54,636 nucleotides of DNA from Sulfobacillus benefaciens. GTDB lineage: Bacteria > Bacillota > Sulfobacillia > Sulfobacillales > Sulfobacillaceae. A model generated the notes under the pieces. The model worked only from the letters and a program-made list of their open reading frames with translations, was not told the DNA's origin and did no database searches. Below, one piece after another: positions 26,671 to 35,460 of this stretch (position 1 is its first letter; each line of letters begins with the position of its first letter). The position numbers and the translations under genes are program-made. The stretch covers positions 1,462-56,097 of the forward strand of contig PXYW01000016.1 in the NCBI GenBank assembly GCA_003023695.1, given 5' to 3'.

Positions 26671-27522
26671 ATGGGGTGTCGGCATTTGACTCAGAACAAC
26701 CTGTTGCGTCCGTTTCTCAAGTGGGCTGGAGGCAAACGCCAGTTGTTGCCGGAGATTCGCCTTTATTATCCTAAACGCATTGGTTGTTATTACGAACCAT
26801 TCCTGGGGGCAGGAGCAGTTCTGTTTGACCTCCAGCCCAAACGGGCTCTAGTCAACGACGTGAATAGTGAATTGATCAATACCTACCGTGTCATCGCTCA
26901 TGATGTTGAGGCCCTCATACATGACTTGTCGCACCACAGGAATGAGAAGGCGTATTACTATCAGCTAAGAGATCTCGACCGGCATGAGGAATTCCAACAC
27001 GCCTCAGATATCGAGAGGGCTTCGCGCATCATCTTTCTGAACAAAACATGTTTCAATGGTTTGTTCAGGGTAAATAGCCAAGGTCATTTTAATGTTCCAT
27101 ACGGGGATTATAAGAACCCGAAGATTGTCGATGCGGTGGTCTTGCGGGCAGTTAGCAAGTACTTGAACGCCAACGAGATACATTTATCCAGCGTAGATTT
27201 TGAGGAAGCCCTTGAGGACGCTACTAGAGGGGACTTTGTCTATTTGGATCCTCCTTATGATCCGGTGTCTGACACCGCTTCGTTTACGGGGTATAACTTC
27301 AACGGATTTGGCCGAGACGAACAGATCCGCCTCAGGTCTGTTTTTGATAATCTTACCCGCCGGGGATGCCGAGTGTTGCTCAGCAACTCCGCTACCGATT
27401 TTATAAAGGATTTATACCGGGATTACCGGATGGAGATCATTGGCGCGGTCCGTGCCATAAATTCGGATGCTAGTGGCCGTGGCAAGGTGGATGAGGTTCT
27501 GGTTATGAACTTTGACCCGTAA
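26671..27522 (+). CDS. DNA adenine (N6) methyltransferase, D12/Dam class
   Basis: About 283 residues. The SAM-binding motif I LRPFLKWAGGKRQLLPEI, the FLGAGAVLF motif, NDVNSELIN, FNGLFRVN and the catalytic DPPY motif (VYLDPPYDPVS) in this order define the D12 class. The DNA-recognition region lies between. ATG 26671 fits the usual N-terminus length, though the frame is open back to 26572 and no strong SD is visible for either. No restriction endonuclease gene is adjacent, so it is an orphan (regulatory or defensive) methylase, or was acquired with a lost partner. Confidence 0.87.
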   Translation: MGCRHLTQNNLLRPFLKWAGGKRQLLPEIRLYYPKRIGCYYEPFLGAGAVLFDLQPKRALVNDVNSELINTYRVIAHDVEALIHDLSHHRNEKAYYYQLRDLDRHEEFQHASDIERASRIIFLNKTCFNGLFRVNSQGHFNVPYGDYKNPKIVDAVVLRAVSKYLNANEIHLSSVDFEEALEDATRGDFVYLDPPYDPVSDTASFTGYNFNGFGRDEQIRLRSVFDNLTRRGCRVLLSNSATDFIKDLYRDYRMEIIGAVRAINSDASGRGKVDEVLVMNFDP

Positions 27523-27675
27523 TGCAGGAGACGTTGTTGACAGGAACAACCTCAGCGGTCAAGAGAGGGGCATGGACTTAATCCGGGCAGTTCGGGATTC
27601 CGGCTCACGACTACATTTGCCGAATGTTTATCAAACGTTGCGACATGAGAATTTTCGCATGCAAAGAATTCTTGC

Positions 27676-27681
27676 TACAAT
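27676..27681 (+). promoter_or_regulatory. Candidate extended -10 promoter of the zinc-ribbon gene
   Basis: TTGCTACAAT has the TG dinucleotide of an extended -10 upstream of TACAAT, 44 bases before the ATG of the zinc-ribbon gene. Confidence 0.4.
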
Positions 27682-27724
27682 GGCATTGGCAATGATATGT
27701 GAAATATGGAGGGGAAATAGAACA

Positions 27725-28102
27725 ATGCCAGATTGGAAGAATTTGAAGGATAAGGCGATGGCCGCAGTGAATAATGCGGCTCAAGAAGTCGATCGTCAAA
27801 TCGCATTAACCAAATTGCGCGCAAATGTTGCACAAGCACAGTCTGAATTGGAAAAGGCACTCGCTGCATTAGGCACCGGGGTATACCAGTCATTCAAATC
27901 TCAAGGCACCGTCGATATGTCCGATGCAGCCATCGCAGAGCTAGTGGGAAAGGTTGACGACAGCCAATCCAAAGTGGATGCAGCCCAACAGGCTCTGAAG
28001 CAGGGAAATTTGGGAACAGACGCAAGCCATTGTCCATCGTGTGGGGCAGCGGTTGACCCCTCTGCCAAATTTTGTCCCGACTGTGGAAAACCGGTGGCAT
28101 GA
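27725..28102 (+). CDS. Small coiled-coil protein with C-terminal zinc ribbon
   Basis: 125 residues. The first about 95 residues are an alanine- and glutamine-rich helical segment with heptad character (LTKLRANVAQAQSELEKAL and KVDDSQSKVDAAQQALK). The end is a zinc ribbon with two CXXC pairs (CPSCGAAVD...FCPDCGKPVA). ATG 27725 is used because GGAGGGGA lies 10 bases upstream; the longer frame upstream has no such support. Function unknown; such proteins may act as adaptors. The stop codon lies inside a strong hairpin. Confidence 0.8.
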   Translation: MPDWKNLKDKAMAAVNNAAQEVDRQIALTKLRANVAQAQSELEKALAALGTGVYQSFKSQGTVDMSDAAIAELVGKVDDSQSKVDAAQQALKQGNLGTDASHCPSCGAAVDPSAKFCPDCGKPVA

Positions 28103-28124
28103 GGGGAAGGCCCCTTATGCCACC
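28093..28124. terminator. 14-bp hairpin between convergent genes
   Basis: Arms 28093-28106 and 28111-28124 pair over 14 bases (one G-U) around AAGG. It covers the stop codon of the zinc-ribbon gene and precedes the end of the convergent acyl-CoA synthetase gene by 11 bases. A T-run is lacking, so it is a possible bidirectional terminator or mRNA end stabiliser. Confidence 0.5.
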
Positions 28125-28134
28125 TCGTCCCCAG

Positions 28135-29736
28135 TTAGTCGTGTCTTAGGCGGTAGCGCTGAATTTTTCCGCTGGGCGTCTTGGGCAGGGTGGCAACGAA
28201 AGCAATCTCACGCGGGTAAGCAGTTTTTGCTAACCGTTGTCGTACCCATTCTTTCAATTCTGCAGCCAACTGCTCATCTGCTTGGTGGGTGCTGCGTAAA
28301 ACAATGTAGGCTTTAACCGACTCTCCGCGTAATTCATCGGGAACACCGATTACAGCGCATTCGGCGACTGACGGATGGGTCATCAATACGTTTTCTACTT
28401 CGAAAGGCCCGATGCGGTATCCGGCGGAGAGAATAATATCGTCGGATCGGCCAGAGAAATAGAAGTATCCTTCACCATCACGGCTGGCATCGTCCCCGGT
28501 AAGATAATATCGGCCATCTGCGGTAAAGCGTTCCTGGGTGCGGTCTGGGGCTTGGTAATATCCCGAAAACCAAAACAAGGACGACGCCTGGGTATCTATC
28601 GCTAAGTGACCTTCTACTGCACTGCCGAGTTCGGTTCCCTTGTCGTCAACGACTACGGCGCGAAAACCGGGCATGGGGACTCCCATAGACCCTGGCTTGA
28701 CGGGACGATTTAACCGCGGATCGTGATGGTTGTTTATGACCATGCCCAATTCCGTTTGACCATAATGATCATAGATGGGCAAGCCAAAGACGGTTTCTGA
28801 CCATTGACTGACTTCGGGGTTTAGGGGTTCTCCGGCGCTGGAGATAACTCGCAAAGAGGTGGTCTTTGGCGCTGGGTTGGCGGCGCGGATGGCGCGAAAC
28901 GCAGTTGGAGCTGCGGCAAAGTTGGTAATATGGTAGTGTTCTAGCAATTGCAAAACGGCTTCAGGTTCAAAGGCCCCCTTATACGCTAAGGTTGATTGTC
29001 CAAGCAAAAGGGGACCAATCAAACCATAATAGAGGCCATAAGCCCATCCTGGGTCCGCTAGGTTCCAAAATCGATCATCGGGTCTCAGATCCAAACCAAA
29101 TCTCATGTAACCTTCAAAGGCTGCCAAGGCCCATATGGGGACGATAACCCCTTTGGGTTGACCAGTAGTACCAGAGGTGTAAAGCAACACCATGGCATCA
29201 TCGCCATTACGGATGGTCCACCCGTTCATGGGTGAAGATGCTAGGAGATTTTGGAACGAAACATCACTGGAACGGGCACTTTCGGTCGTTACGATCGCCT
29301 GTAAGGCACCTCCTGGCAAATTGGGGAGTTTGCCTCGGTTGTTGGCATCGGTGATGACGACTTTTGTCTTGCTGTCCTCTAAGCGATAACTGACGGCCTC
29401 ATTACCAAATGCGGTAAAAAGGGGCACATAGACTGCTCCTAAGCGCCACGTGGCCAGTGCTGTCAGGGTTAATTCGAGACCTTTCGGAAGGAGGGCTGCC
29501 ACTCGGTCTCCCGGTCCCACTCCTAAGTTGGACAATCCTCCGGCTAAGTGAGCAGTGAGGGTGTCTAAATCGGAAAAAGTGTAGGTATTATCTTGCCCCA
29601 AAGCAGACACAACATGGAGCGCTGGCGAATGAGGCTTCTCACTGCTATGCCGTCCGAGCAAAAACCAGGCGGCATTGACGCCTGCGGTGCGATACTGCAA
29701 TATCCAAGATCCTATAATGTCATCGATAGCATTCAT
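28135..29736 (-). CDS. Acyl-CoA synthetase (AMP-forming)
   Basis: ANL-superfamily ligase of 533 residues. Core motifs are the P-loop VLLYTSGTTGQPKGVI (near residue 185), YDHYGQTELGM, the hinge region YYLTGDDASRDGEGYFYFSGRSDD and the catalytic lysine region PKTPSGKIQRYRLR at the end. The pattern is that of the acetyl-/medium-chain acyl-CoA synthetases. It activates a carboxylic acid with ATP to the CoA thioester in the cytoplasm. AAGGAGG precedes the ATG. It stands alone, convergent with the zinc-ribbon gene, so the acid cannot be named. Confidence 0.92.
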   Translation of the reverse strand: MNAIDDIIGSWILQYRTAGVNAAWFLLGRHSSEKPHSPALHVVSALGQDNTYTFSDLDTLTAHLAGGLSNLGVGPGDRVAALLPKGLELTLTALATWRLGAVYVPLFTAFGNEAVSYRLEDSKTKVVITDANNRGKLPNLPGGALQAIVTTESARSSDVSFQNLLASSPMNGWTIRNGDDAMVLLYTSGTTGQPKGVIVPIWALAAFEGYMRFGLDLRPDDRFWNLADPGWAYGLYYGLIGPLLLGQSTLAYKGAFEPEAVLQLLEHYHITNFAAAPTAFRAIRAANPAPKTTSLRVISSAGEPLNPEVSQWSETVFGLPIYDHYGQTELGMVINNHHDPRLNRPVKPGSMGVPMPGFRAVVVDDKGTELGSAVEGHLAIDTQASSLFWFSGYYQAPDRTQERFTADGRYYLTGDDASRDGEGYFYFSGRSDDIILSAGYRIGPFEVENVLMTHPSVAECAVIGVPDELRGESVKAYIVLRSTHQADEQLAAELKEWVRQRLAKTAYPREIAFVATLPKTPSGKIQRYRLRHD

Positions 29737-29903
29737 AACTTGGGCCTCCTTGTTCTATGCCGCTAATTGTCAGTATTTCACAAGAACGTCAGACTAGCCA
29801 GAAGCCACTGGAAAAATGGGTCTTCTCTATGGGTTTGCTGCACCCAATTGTTTCCATTGGTAGATTAATTTTAGACGGAATATGCTCACAAAGGATTTGG
29901 TTT

Positions 29904-30143
29904 ATGCGTGTCGAACAGCATGCGTATGAAAATTGTCACGTTGCCCAATCGGGTTGTCGGCTCCGCCCGATCCAGGGGCCGGCAGATGCCGTCGGATTTG
30001 TCGATCTCTTAAATACGTTGTTATCGTGGAATATGCTGCAATGTCGGACATCACCGGGCGAACGGATCGCGCTGAAGACAGTGGCGCACTTGATGCGAGA
30101 GGCGGGAATCCGATTCCCCGTGGACTTCAAGTCTACCTTTTGA
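29904..30143 (+). CDS. Small hypothetical protein
   Basis: A 79-residue frame from ATG 29904 with AAAGGA nearby. The second half has a normal soluble-protein composition (SPGERIALKTVAHLMREAGI), but I recognise no family. It is divergent from the acyl-CoA synthetase gene. The open frame extends upstream without a good start signal. Confidence 0.35.
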   Translation: MRVEQHAYENCHVAQSGCRLRPIQGPADAVGFVDLLNTLLSWNMLQCRTSPGERIALKTVAHLMREAGIRFPVDFKSTF

Positions 30144-30522
30144 GGGGAACGGGACGGCGATAAGTGATCCGTTCGGGTGTGCTTGTCTCCGTTTGCGGTG
30201 ACTAACATCCAGATTTCCGGCACATATCTAAAATGTGGTGCAACGGTCTGGCTGCCCAACGTCAGCGAAGGCATCTTACACAACAACAACAGTTGGCAAA
30301 GTTAAGCCATTGTGATCCTCGGCATATTTCCCGTCGGGAGCCGGAGCTGCGTAGAAGGCTTGTGGTGGGAGGAATGAAGGGTGAATTCCTCCCATCGAAT
30401 GTCTGCAAGGAAGACATGGTAGTCGACACCTTTAAGCTGGAGGTCAGCCATCCCCGGCGTTGAAAGATTGCTGATCGCATTTACGGTACGCGGTCAATGG
30501 TCGGTGACGGCAAATTCAGAGA
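30144..30522. other. Gene-poor stretch without recognised content
   Basis: No coding sequence, structured repeat or mobile-element remnant is recognisable between the small hypothetical gene and the end of the SoxB-like gene. Confidence 0.4.
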
Positions 30523-31962
30523 TTATAAAGCGACAGCATGATGGTGCTCCGACACAATCACTGGGCGATGCTGCTTAAAATAGGACTCAATCACATCATG
30601 CGCTGATATGCCTAGATAGTTCTTCGCTGTTTCGACTCCTTTAAGACCTTGCGGTCCTGCGCTGGCTACTTGGTAACGGCCAGAAGGTGTTACTTCTTTG
30701 TTATTTACGGCAAGGTACTCAATACGGGAACCCTTAGGGTTATAGGATTTGAATGCCATCAGAAGACCAGAGCTGCGCACCACATACCCGCCTTTTTGGC
30801 TAAATGGATTATCAGCAAACACACTCTCTAAATTTTGTTCTAGAAACTCGCGAAGCGTAATGCCATCAAGTTCGGTGATAAACAACTCCGGATTGGTCGG
30901 TATCATGTTGAAGAGATGGCCGCGTGTGAAAGGACCGGGAAGTATGGGTGCCCCATAGCGCCAGCCATGGGAAAACGCGACGTCAGCCTCGGTATAGGAA
31001 AGATAGGCGTCGCAAATGAGTTGATCCATTGGGGCTTCAAGCACGGTCATGCGGTGCAACGGGGTGCCTAGGAGCCCAATGACCTCATCCATTGTTTTCT
31101 GATAAGGTTTGAGTTGGTGATCCAGCAAGTTCTGAATGTCTGGATCCCCTTCGGGCATATCAAGTGTTTTCAGTTCATGCTGCACCTGAGTGATGGGTTT
31201 GCCGGGTGTAATCTCCAATGAGAGGATGCCGAGAAATGATCCGTTGGCTCCGGACTGAATTATCCAGGTGTTGTTGACTTTGATCGGATGAATTAGGCGA
31301 TCATGGCTATGGCCACTTAATACCACGTCAATGCCATTAACTTCGTTAGCCAGCTTCAGGTCTTGCGGTAATCCTAGGTGACTTACCAAAACCACAACAT
31401 CGACTCGGTGCTGATCGCGCAATCTTTGTATCTGACTTTGGAGTGCGGACATATCAATTTCGAATTTAAGACCTTGGGAGAAGCTTTTAGGCATGGCTTG
31501 GCTCTCTTCGCTATAAGTGAGGCCCACCAATCCCACCGCGATGTCTTCCAGATGGCGGACTCCAACACTAGGCAGAACAGACTTGCCATCCGACCACTGG
31601 ACATTTGCCGCTAATGCTTCTACCTGGCTGCCTTGAATTAGTGTTAGCAATGTATCCACGCCATAGGCGTAATCCCAGTTTCCGGGAACCATGACGTCCA
31701 ACCCCATCGCTGCCAACAACGGTGGGACAATGGCACCTTGACTTAACACCACCGGGCCTGTTCCATGAAAGACATCTCCGGAGTCGATAAACAGGGTAGG
31801 CCCTGTTTTCCTAATGGATTTGACCACCGCTGCGGTCTTTGCGAATCCCCCAATGTTCGTCTTGAATACAGGCTTGGGATCCATCCAAAATAGTTCAGGA
31901 TGAGGCCATAAGTATCCATGGGTGTCGTTTTGCTGAATAATCGTCAGGTATTTTGTAGCCAT
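30523..31962 (-). CDS. SoxB-like 5'-nucleotidase family metallophosphatase
   Basis: 479 residues with the two-domain 5'-nucleotidase build. The calcineurin-like domain carries IIQQNDTHGYL (Asp13, His15), IDSGDVFHG, PGNWDYAYG, LVSHLG and LSGHSHDRL. The C-terminal domain has PMDQLICDAYLSYTEADVAF and WRYG. NWDYAYG and QLICDA...WRYG resemble the thiosulfohydrolase SoxB more than UshA. No signal peptide is seen, whereas most SoxB are exported. It may hydrolyse protein-bound sulfur species or nucleotides. No soxXAYZ genes are in the window. An AGGAGG site lies rather far (about 15 bases) before the ATG. Confidence 0.8.
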   Translation of the reverse strand: MATKYLTIIQQNDTHGYLWPHPELFWMDPKPVFKTNIGGFAKTAAVVKSIRKTGPTLFIDSGDVFHGTGPVVLSQGAIVPPLLAAMGLDVMVPGNWDYAYGVDTLLTLIQGSQVEALAANVQWSDGKSVLPSVGVRHLEDIAVGLVGLTYSEESQAMPKSFSQGLKFEIDMSALQSQIQRLRDQHRVDVVVLVSHLGLPQDLKLANEVNGIDVVLSGHSHDRLIHPIKVNNTWIIQSGANGSFLGILSLEITPGKPITQVQHELKTLDMPEGDPDIQNLLDHQLKPYQKTMDEVIGLLGTPLHRMTVLEAPMDQLICDAYLSYTEADVAFSHGWRYGAPILPGPFTRGHLFNMIPTNPELFITELDGITLREFLEQNLESVFADNPFSQKGGYVVRSSGLLMAFKSYNPKGSRIEYLAVNNKEVTPSGRYQVASAGPQGLKGVETAKNYLGISAHDVIESYFKQHRPVIVSEHHHAVAL

Positions 31963-32242
31963 GAATGCTAAAGTCGCCTCCTTTAATGGCTGTTAGGCTG
32001 AGCAAAATCCTACATCGGTATACAGGTTTTAAGGAGATCTCTAAACTATGCCCGTGAGCACCGCGGAAGTGGTGCGGTTAGTATCGGTCTCGTGGGACTT
32101 AAGGGAGTAAACGCTACCAAGTACTCGTCAGGGGTCAAAGATTATGTTGTGCGTGTTTAAGCGTCATCGACCCGTGGTAGTGGAGAGTGGCAGGCCATCG
32201 CCTATTTGTGAGCGCCCGGGATGGCTCTGCCATCAGGTAAAA
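31963..32242. other. Intergenic stretch, nothing recognised
   Basis: 280 bases between the SoxB-like start and the end of the YhgE-like gene contain no recognised feature beyond the upstream region of the SoxB-like gene. Confidence 0.35.
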
Positions 32243-33595
32243 TTATGTGGCTGTGTCGTCGGACGTATCGACAGCTTCCAACAGCGGGGTGTTAAATCGC
32301 CAATGGCCAGGAATGCCCCGCGTGATGGCCCATGACGCGACAAACAGAGCCGCCAATTTTTCCACGTTCGCCCACACGAGAGGTTTTAGGCCGCCGGATA
32401 ACGCATAGCGCACCAGATTGACGGCCCAGGTCATGGGAAGATAAGGATGGATGGCTTGGAAGAATGGCGAGGATAGGGGCATGGGATAGACCCCTCCTGA
32501 ACCCGCGAGTTGAATAACCAAGAGGGCAATGGCAATGATGCGCCCAGCGTCCCCTAGTTTTTCTGCTAATACCCGGATGACCGCCCACCAGGCTACCCCG
32601 ATGAGGGTCAGTACTCCCCAAAATGCCCATGGCATACGGGGGCTTAGAGGTAAAATGACAAGAACGCCCGCGGCCAGTGCGACCACTTGTGCCAAGGATA
32701 AGCCGAGGCTGGTGTGTTGGCGCAGGGTCAAGGTTCTGCGGTTGCCGCCAGGAATTAGCACGGTTGCGACTAACGCGCCCACCCAAAGGGAAAGAGAAAG
32801 AAAATAGGGTGCGAGTCCGGCACCATACTGGTTGACCGGATTCACCATAATAAGGTGCCCAAAATGGGAGGGATTAACTTGAGGCAACGGAGCAAGGGAG
32901 TCCCCTAGAGAAGTCAGACCGGAATAAATTTTATTTGCGGAGCATGCAGTTTTTGCCATATTGTTGCTGACGGCCATTTGGCCTTGACTGATATGGGTAA
33001 TCCCCGAAGCCAGGGGACTATTCATGGCAGCCGCTTGTTGCCCCAATTGGTTGGCTGCCGAAGCCAATTCTTGGCTCTTGGCATGAAGCGCTGTTAAACC
33101 CCCGGACAGTTGGCCTGAGGCACCGCTTAAACGTTTGGCGGCTCGATTTAACGTGGTGAGAGCCGTATGTTGGTACTGCGCGGCTAATGAGGACTGGATC
33201 GCCTCCACCTGACGTTGCATTAATAAGGCTTCGAGGTAATTATTGCCGGGATCGAGGACAAAGGTCAGGGGAAGGATGTGGCCACGGGACAGCTTTTGAG
33301 CATAGTTCGCCGGAATAATGACCATTTCGGCGACTTGCCCGCGGTGAAGCTCGGACTGAGCAGTACGGTTCGATACCAAGATCACACGATTAGCTTGGCG
33401 TAGGGATTGGACTACAGCCTGTGAGTCATGGCCCTGGTCGTGATTGACTACGGCAATGGGCAATCGGTGGAGATGGCCATAGGGATTCCAAAAAGCGCCT
33501 AGGTAAAACGCGCTATACAGTAGGGGAATGAGACTGACTGCAACAAGAGCCAGCCAACCTTTCCACGTGGACAATAAGGGTGAGCGATGCATCAC
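32243..33595 (-). CDS. YhgE/Pip-like membrane protein (ABC-2 type)
   Basis: 450 residues. One N-terminal membrane helix (WLALVAVSLIPLLYSAFYLGAF) is followed by the family's extracytoplasmic start (HLHRLPIAVVNHDQG), a long helical coiled region of about 200 residues with alternating glycine/serine and leucine (RLSGASGQLSGGLTAL), and five C-terminal helices. This is the YhgE/Pip build, related to ABC-2 exporters and phage-receptor proteins. It is encoded 105 bases after a TetR regulator in the same direction and is likely under its control. Export or envelope function is inferred. Confidence 0.82.
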   Translation of the reverse strand: MMHRSPLLSTWKGWLALVAVSLIPLLYSAFYLGAFWNPYGHLHRLPIAVVNHDQGHDSQAVVQSLRQANRVILVSNRTAQSELHRGQVAEMVIIPANYAQKLSRGHILPLTFVLDPGNNYLEALLMQRQVEAIQSSLAAQYQHTALTTLNRAAKRLSGASGQLSGGLTALHAKSQELASAANQLGQQAAAMNSPLASGITHISQGQMAVSNNMAKTACSANKIYSGLTSLGDSLAPLPQVNPSHFGHLIMVNPVNQYGAGLAPYFLSLSLWVGALVATVLIPGGNRRTLTLRQHTSLGLSLAQVVALAAGVLVILPLSPRMPWAFWGVLTLIGVAWWAVIRVLAEKLGDAGRIIAIALLVIQLAGSGGVYPMPLSSPFFQAIHPYLPMTWAVNLVRYALSGGLKPLVWANVEKLAALFVASWAITRGIPGHWRFNTPLLEAVDTSDDTAT

Positions 33596-33700
33596 TGGTT
33601 CCTCCTCTATAGGGTTCCTTTGTTAGCATGCCCTCAGGCCGACTAATTTTCCAGGACCGACCACGGCGCTCTACAGGGGACCCTTCTTTCAAAACGGACT

Positions 33701-34270
33701 TTAGGGGGATACCGGCCACACAGCATGAATCCAGTCCACCACGTTAGTAACGAATACTTCCGGATCAGGAGGTTCTGCCAAGGCACACCACCACGCAGTC
33801 CCTTCCAAAATCGTCAGCAAAATGGTGCTATCATAGGGGCCTAAACGATTAGGCGGAATATAGTGGTTTAACAGCGGCAACAGTCGTTCGGCGACCATTT
33901 GTCGGCGCCGCAGCTGAAATGTTCGGCTGCCCCCGCTATGAAGAAGTGCAAGCAGTGTCGGGTGTGCAATAATGAGTTGAAGAACCTTGTGGAGGATGCC
34001 TTCAGATGGGGTGGGTCCCGCAAGCAGGGGTTGGCATGCATTCCAAAAGGCTGCCACCTCCTCTTCGAACAGCGTTTCCCAAATCATCATGGGGGACGCA
34101 AAATACCGGTAGACGGTGGGGCGAGAGACTTCGGCGGCTTCGGCAATTTGTCCCATGGAGACGCTCTCCAGCCCATATTCCGAAAATAAGGCGCGGGCTA
34201 CGGCCAGGATTGCCAATCGCCGATGATCAGGGAGCATGCGTGCGGTGCGGCTCATCTGAGACTCCTCCAA
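33701..34270 (-). CDS. TetR family transcriptional regulator
   Basis: 189 residues. The N-terminal helix-turn-helix is clear (ILAVARALFSEYGLESVSMG, then AEAAEVSRPTVYRYFASP); the C-terminal ligand domain is divergent. Two TGTCA/TGACA palindromes lie in its upstream region, indicating autoregulation. The adjacent YhgE-like gene is the probable second target. Confidence 0.92.
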   Translation of the reverse strand: MEESQMSRTARMLPDHRRLAILAVARALFSEYGLESVSMGQIAEAAEVSRPTVYRYFASPMMIWETLFEEEVAAFWNACQPLLAGPTPSEGILHKVLQLIIAHPTLLALLHSGGSRTFQLRRRQMVAERLLPLLNHYIPPNRLGPYDSTILLTILEGTAWWCALAEPPDPEVFVTNVVDWIHAVWPVSP

Positions 34271-34284
34271 TATCGTCTAGTTAA

Positions 34285-34337
34285 TGACACATTGTCAGTA
34301 AGGAGAATATCGGGTGGGGTGCCTTTTGTCAATGACA
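34285..34337. promoter_or_regulatory. Pair of TetR-type operators
   Basis: TGACA-CAT-TGTCA (34285-34297) and TGTCA-A-TGACA (34327-34337) use the same half-sites in opposite order, 15 and 57 bases upstream of the TetR ATG. The proximal one overlaps the leader region, the distal one probably the promoter. Confidence 0.6.
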
Positions 34338-34979
34338 TTTAACCGTCAGTGATGCACACGAGGATGCCGGTTACATGAGGGTAGAGGATCCTGGAGAATA
34401 ACAGGTACAGCGATGCCGCCATAAAGACCAACACTGAGCCGCCAACAACCGCAATGATCCCCATTGGATAACACGCCCTAAGATGTAACTCGCGAGATCC
34501 TCTCCCAATTGCTCGAGAAGCAAGAGAATTGGTCGTTCGAGATTCGTATAAATGGTTGCGCCTACGGCCTATTGCCCAATATCCGGTAATACACAATCAG
34601 CGCAGTGCACCTCGTCAGAGTACCGGCAAGCGCCGATGATCGCTTGGAGCGGGCTTTCTTCGCCCGGCATAATGTAAGCGGGATCAGGGGTAAGAACCAC
34701 ACGGCAAACAGCTAGAACGTGGATAGGGTCGCGATGGTAAGTTCAATACGTCTAACAGCACGCCAATGACGATATTAAAGATCCATTGCCTCTTCATACT
34801 CCTGTCTGAGTTCCGGCTCAAGCGACGGCCCTTGCGTGGACAAGGATTACCTCCACATTGGCTGTCTTTCGACGGACGGGATGTAAATCTACTTTGGATG
34901 CCGACGTGGGATTATCAAAATCAACAGCATCGGCAAAACCATGATCAAACACCTAGGGGGTTAGCAGCGAGTGCCAAAG
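34338..34979. other. Gene-poor stretch with decayed membrane-protein-like frames
   Basis: On the minus strand between about 34800 and 34340 hydrophobic segments occur in different frames (for example NIVIGVLLDVL near 34780, AVWFLPLIPLTL near 34680, and GGSVLVFMAASLYLLFS near 34440), interrupted by stops. This looks like an old, inactivated membrane-protein gene, but no family can be named. Confidence 0.35.
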
Positions 34980-35165
34980 TCAGTGCGATGCTCTGTGCGC
35001 TACATCGTTCCGGGCAGAGCGCTTTTTAGCAATAGAGTCCACATGCTCAACGAGTGCCCTTGCGGCATGAATTCTGCGGTGCGCCTGATGGTACCTGATC
35101 ATCTGTTGCTTGACAAAGGTTATAACGTTTTGCAAGGTCGCATCACAATTTTTATTCCGTGTCAT
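34980..35165 (-). CDS. Small hypothetical protein
   Basis: 61 residues, basic and histidine-rich (RYHQAHRRIHAARALVEHVD). The ATG at 35165 has GGGGAGG 7 bases upstream, which supports real translation. No family recognised; it may be truncated. Confidence 0.4.
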   Translation of the reverse strand: MTRNKNCDATLQNVITFVKQQMIRYHQAHRRIHAARALVEHVDSIAKKRSARNDVAHRASH

Positions 35166-35315
35166 GGTCCGGCCTCCCCGCTAGCTACTTTTTTACACTC
35201 TAAACAGCCCGCACTACGTTTCACTTCCTATCGCTAATATTCGTTGGAATAATCTTGCCGAGTTGTCGTGGTATTCGATACACGCCGATCTAGAGAAGTG
35301 ACCTCATAGTCATGG

Positions 35316-35345
35316 TTAAACGCTTTGTGCTGTTCGTATTATAAT
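35316..35345 (+). promoter_or_regulatory. Promoter of yjdF
   Basis: TTAAAC (35316-35321) and TATAAT (35340-35345) are separated by 18 bases. Transcription would begin near 35352, giving a leader of about 110 bases before the yjdF start. Confidence 0.55.
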
Positions 35346-35349
35346 AATG

Positions 35350-35460
35350 CTGGAGCGTAAAAACACGGTCCGGTTGGTAGTCTGGATGCATCACGTTAGT
35401 GGTGTCGTATCCTTCCCCCTCGGGATGTCCGTCGATCCCAGTAATCTCAGAGGGGTTTTC
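35350..35460 (+). promoter_or_regulatory. Probable yjdF leader RNA (candidate azaaromatic-responsive riboswitch)
   Basis: A leader of roughly 110 bases, rich in short complementary G/C blocks, separates a good promoter from yjdF. In other Firmicutes yjdF genes are commonly preceded by the yjdF-motif RNA, which senses azaaromatic compounds. I infer the element from gene identity and leader length; I could not verify its consensus by eye. Confidence 0.4.

Noticed and set aside
30523..31962. A sox sulfur-oxidation cluster
   Set aside because: Only a SoxB-like protein is present; none of the neighbours resembles other Sox components.
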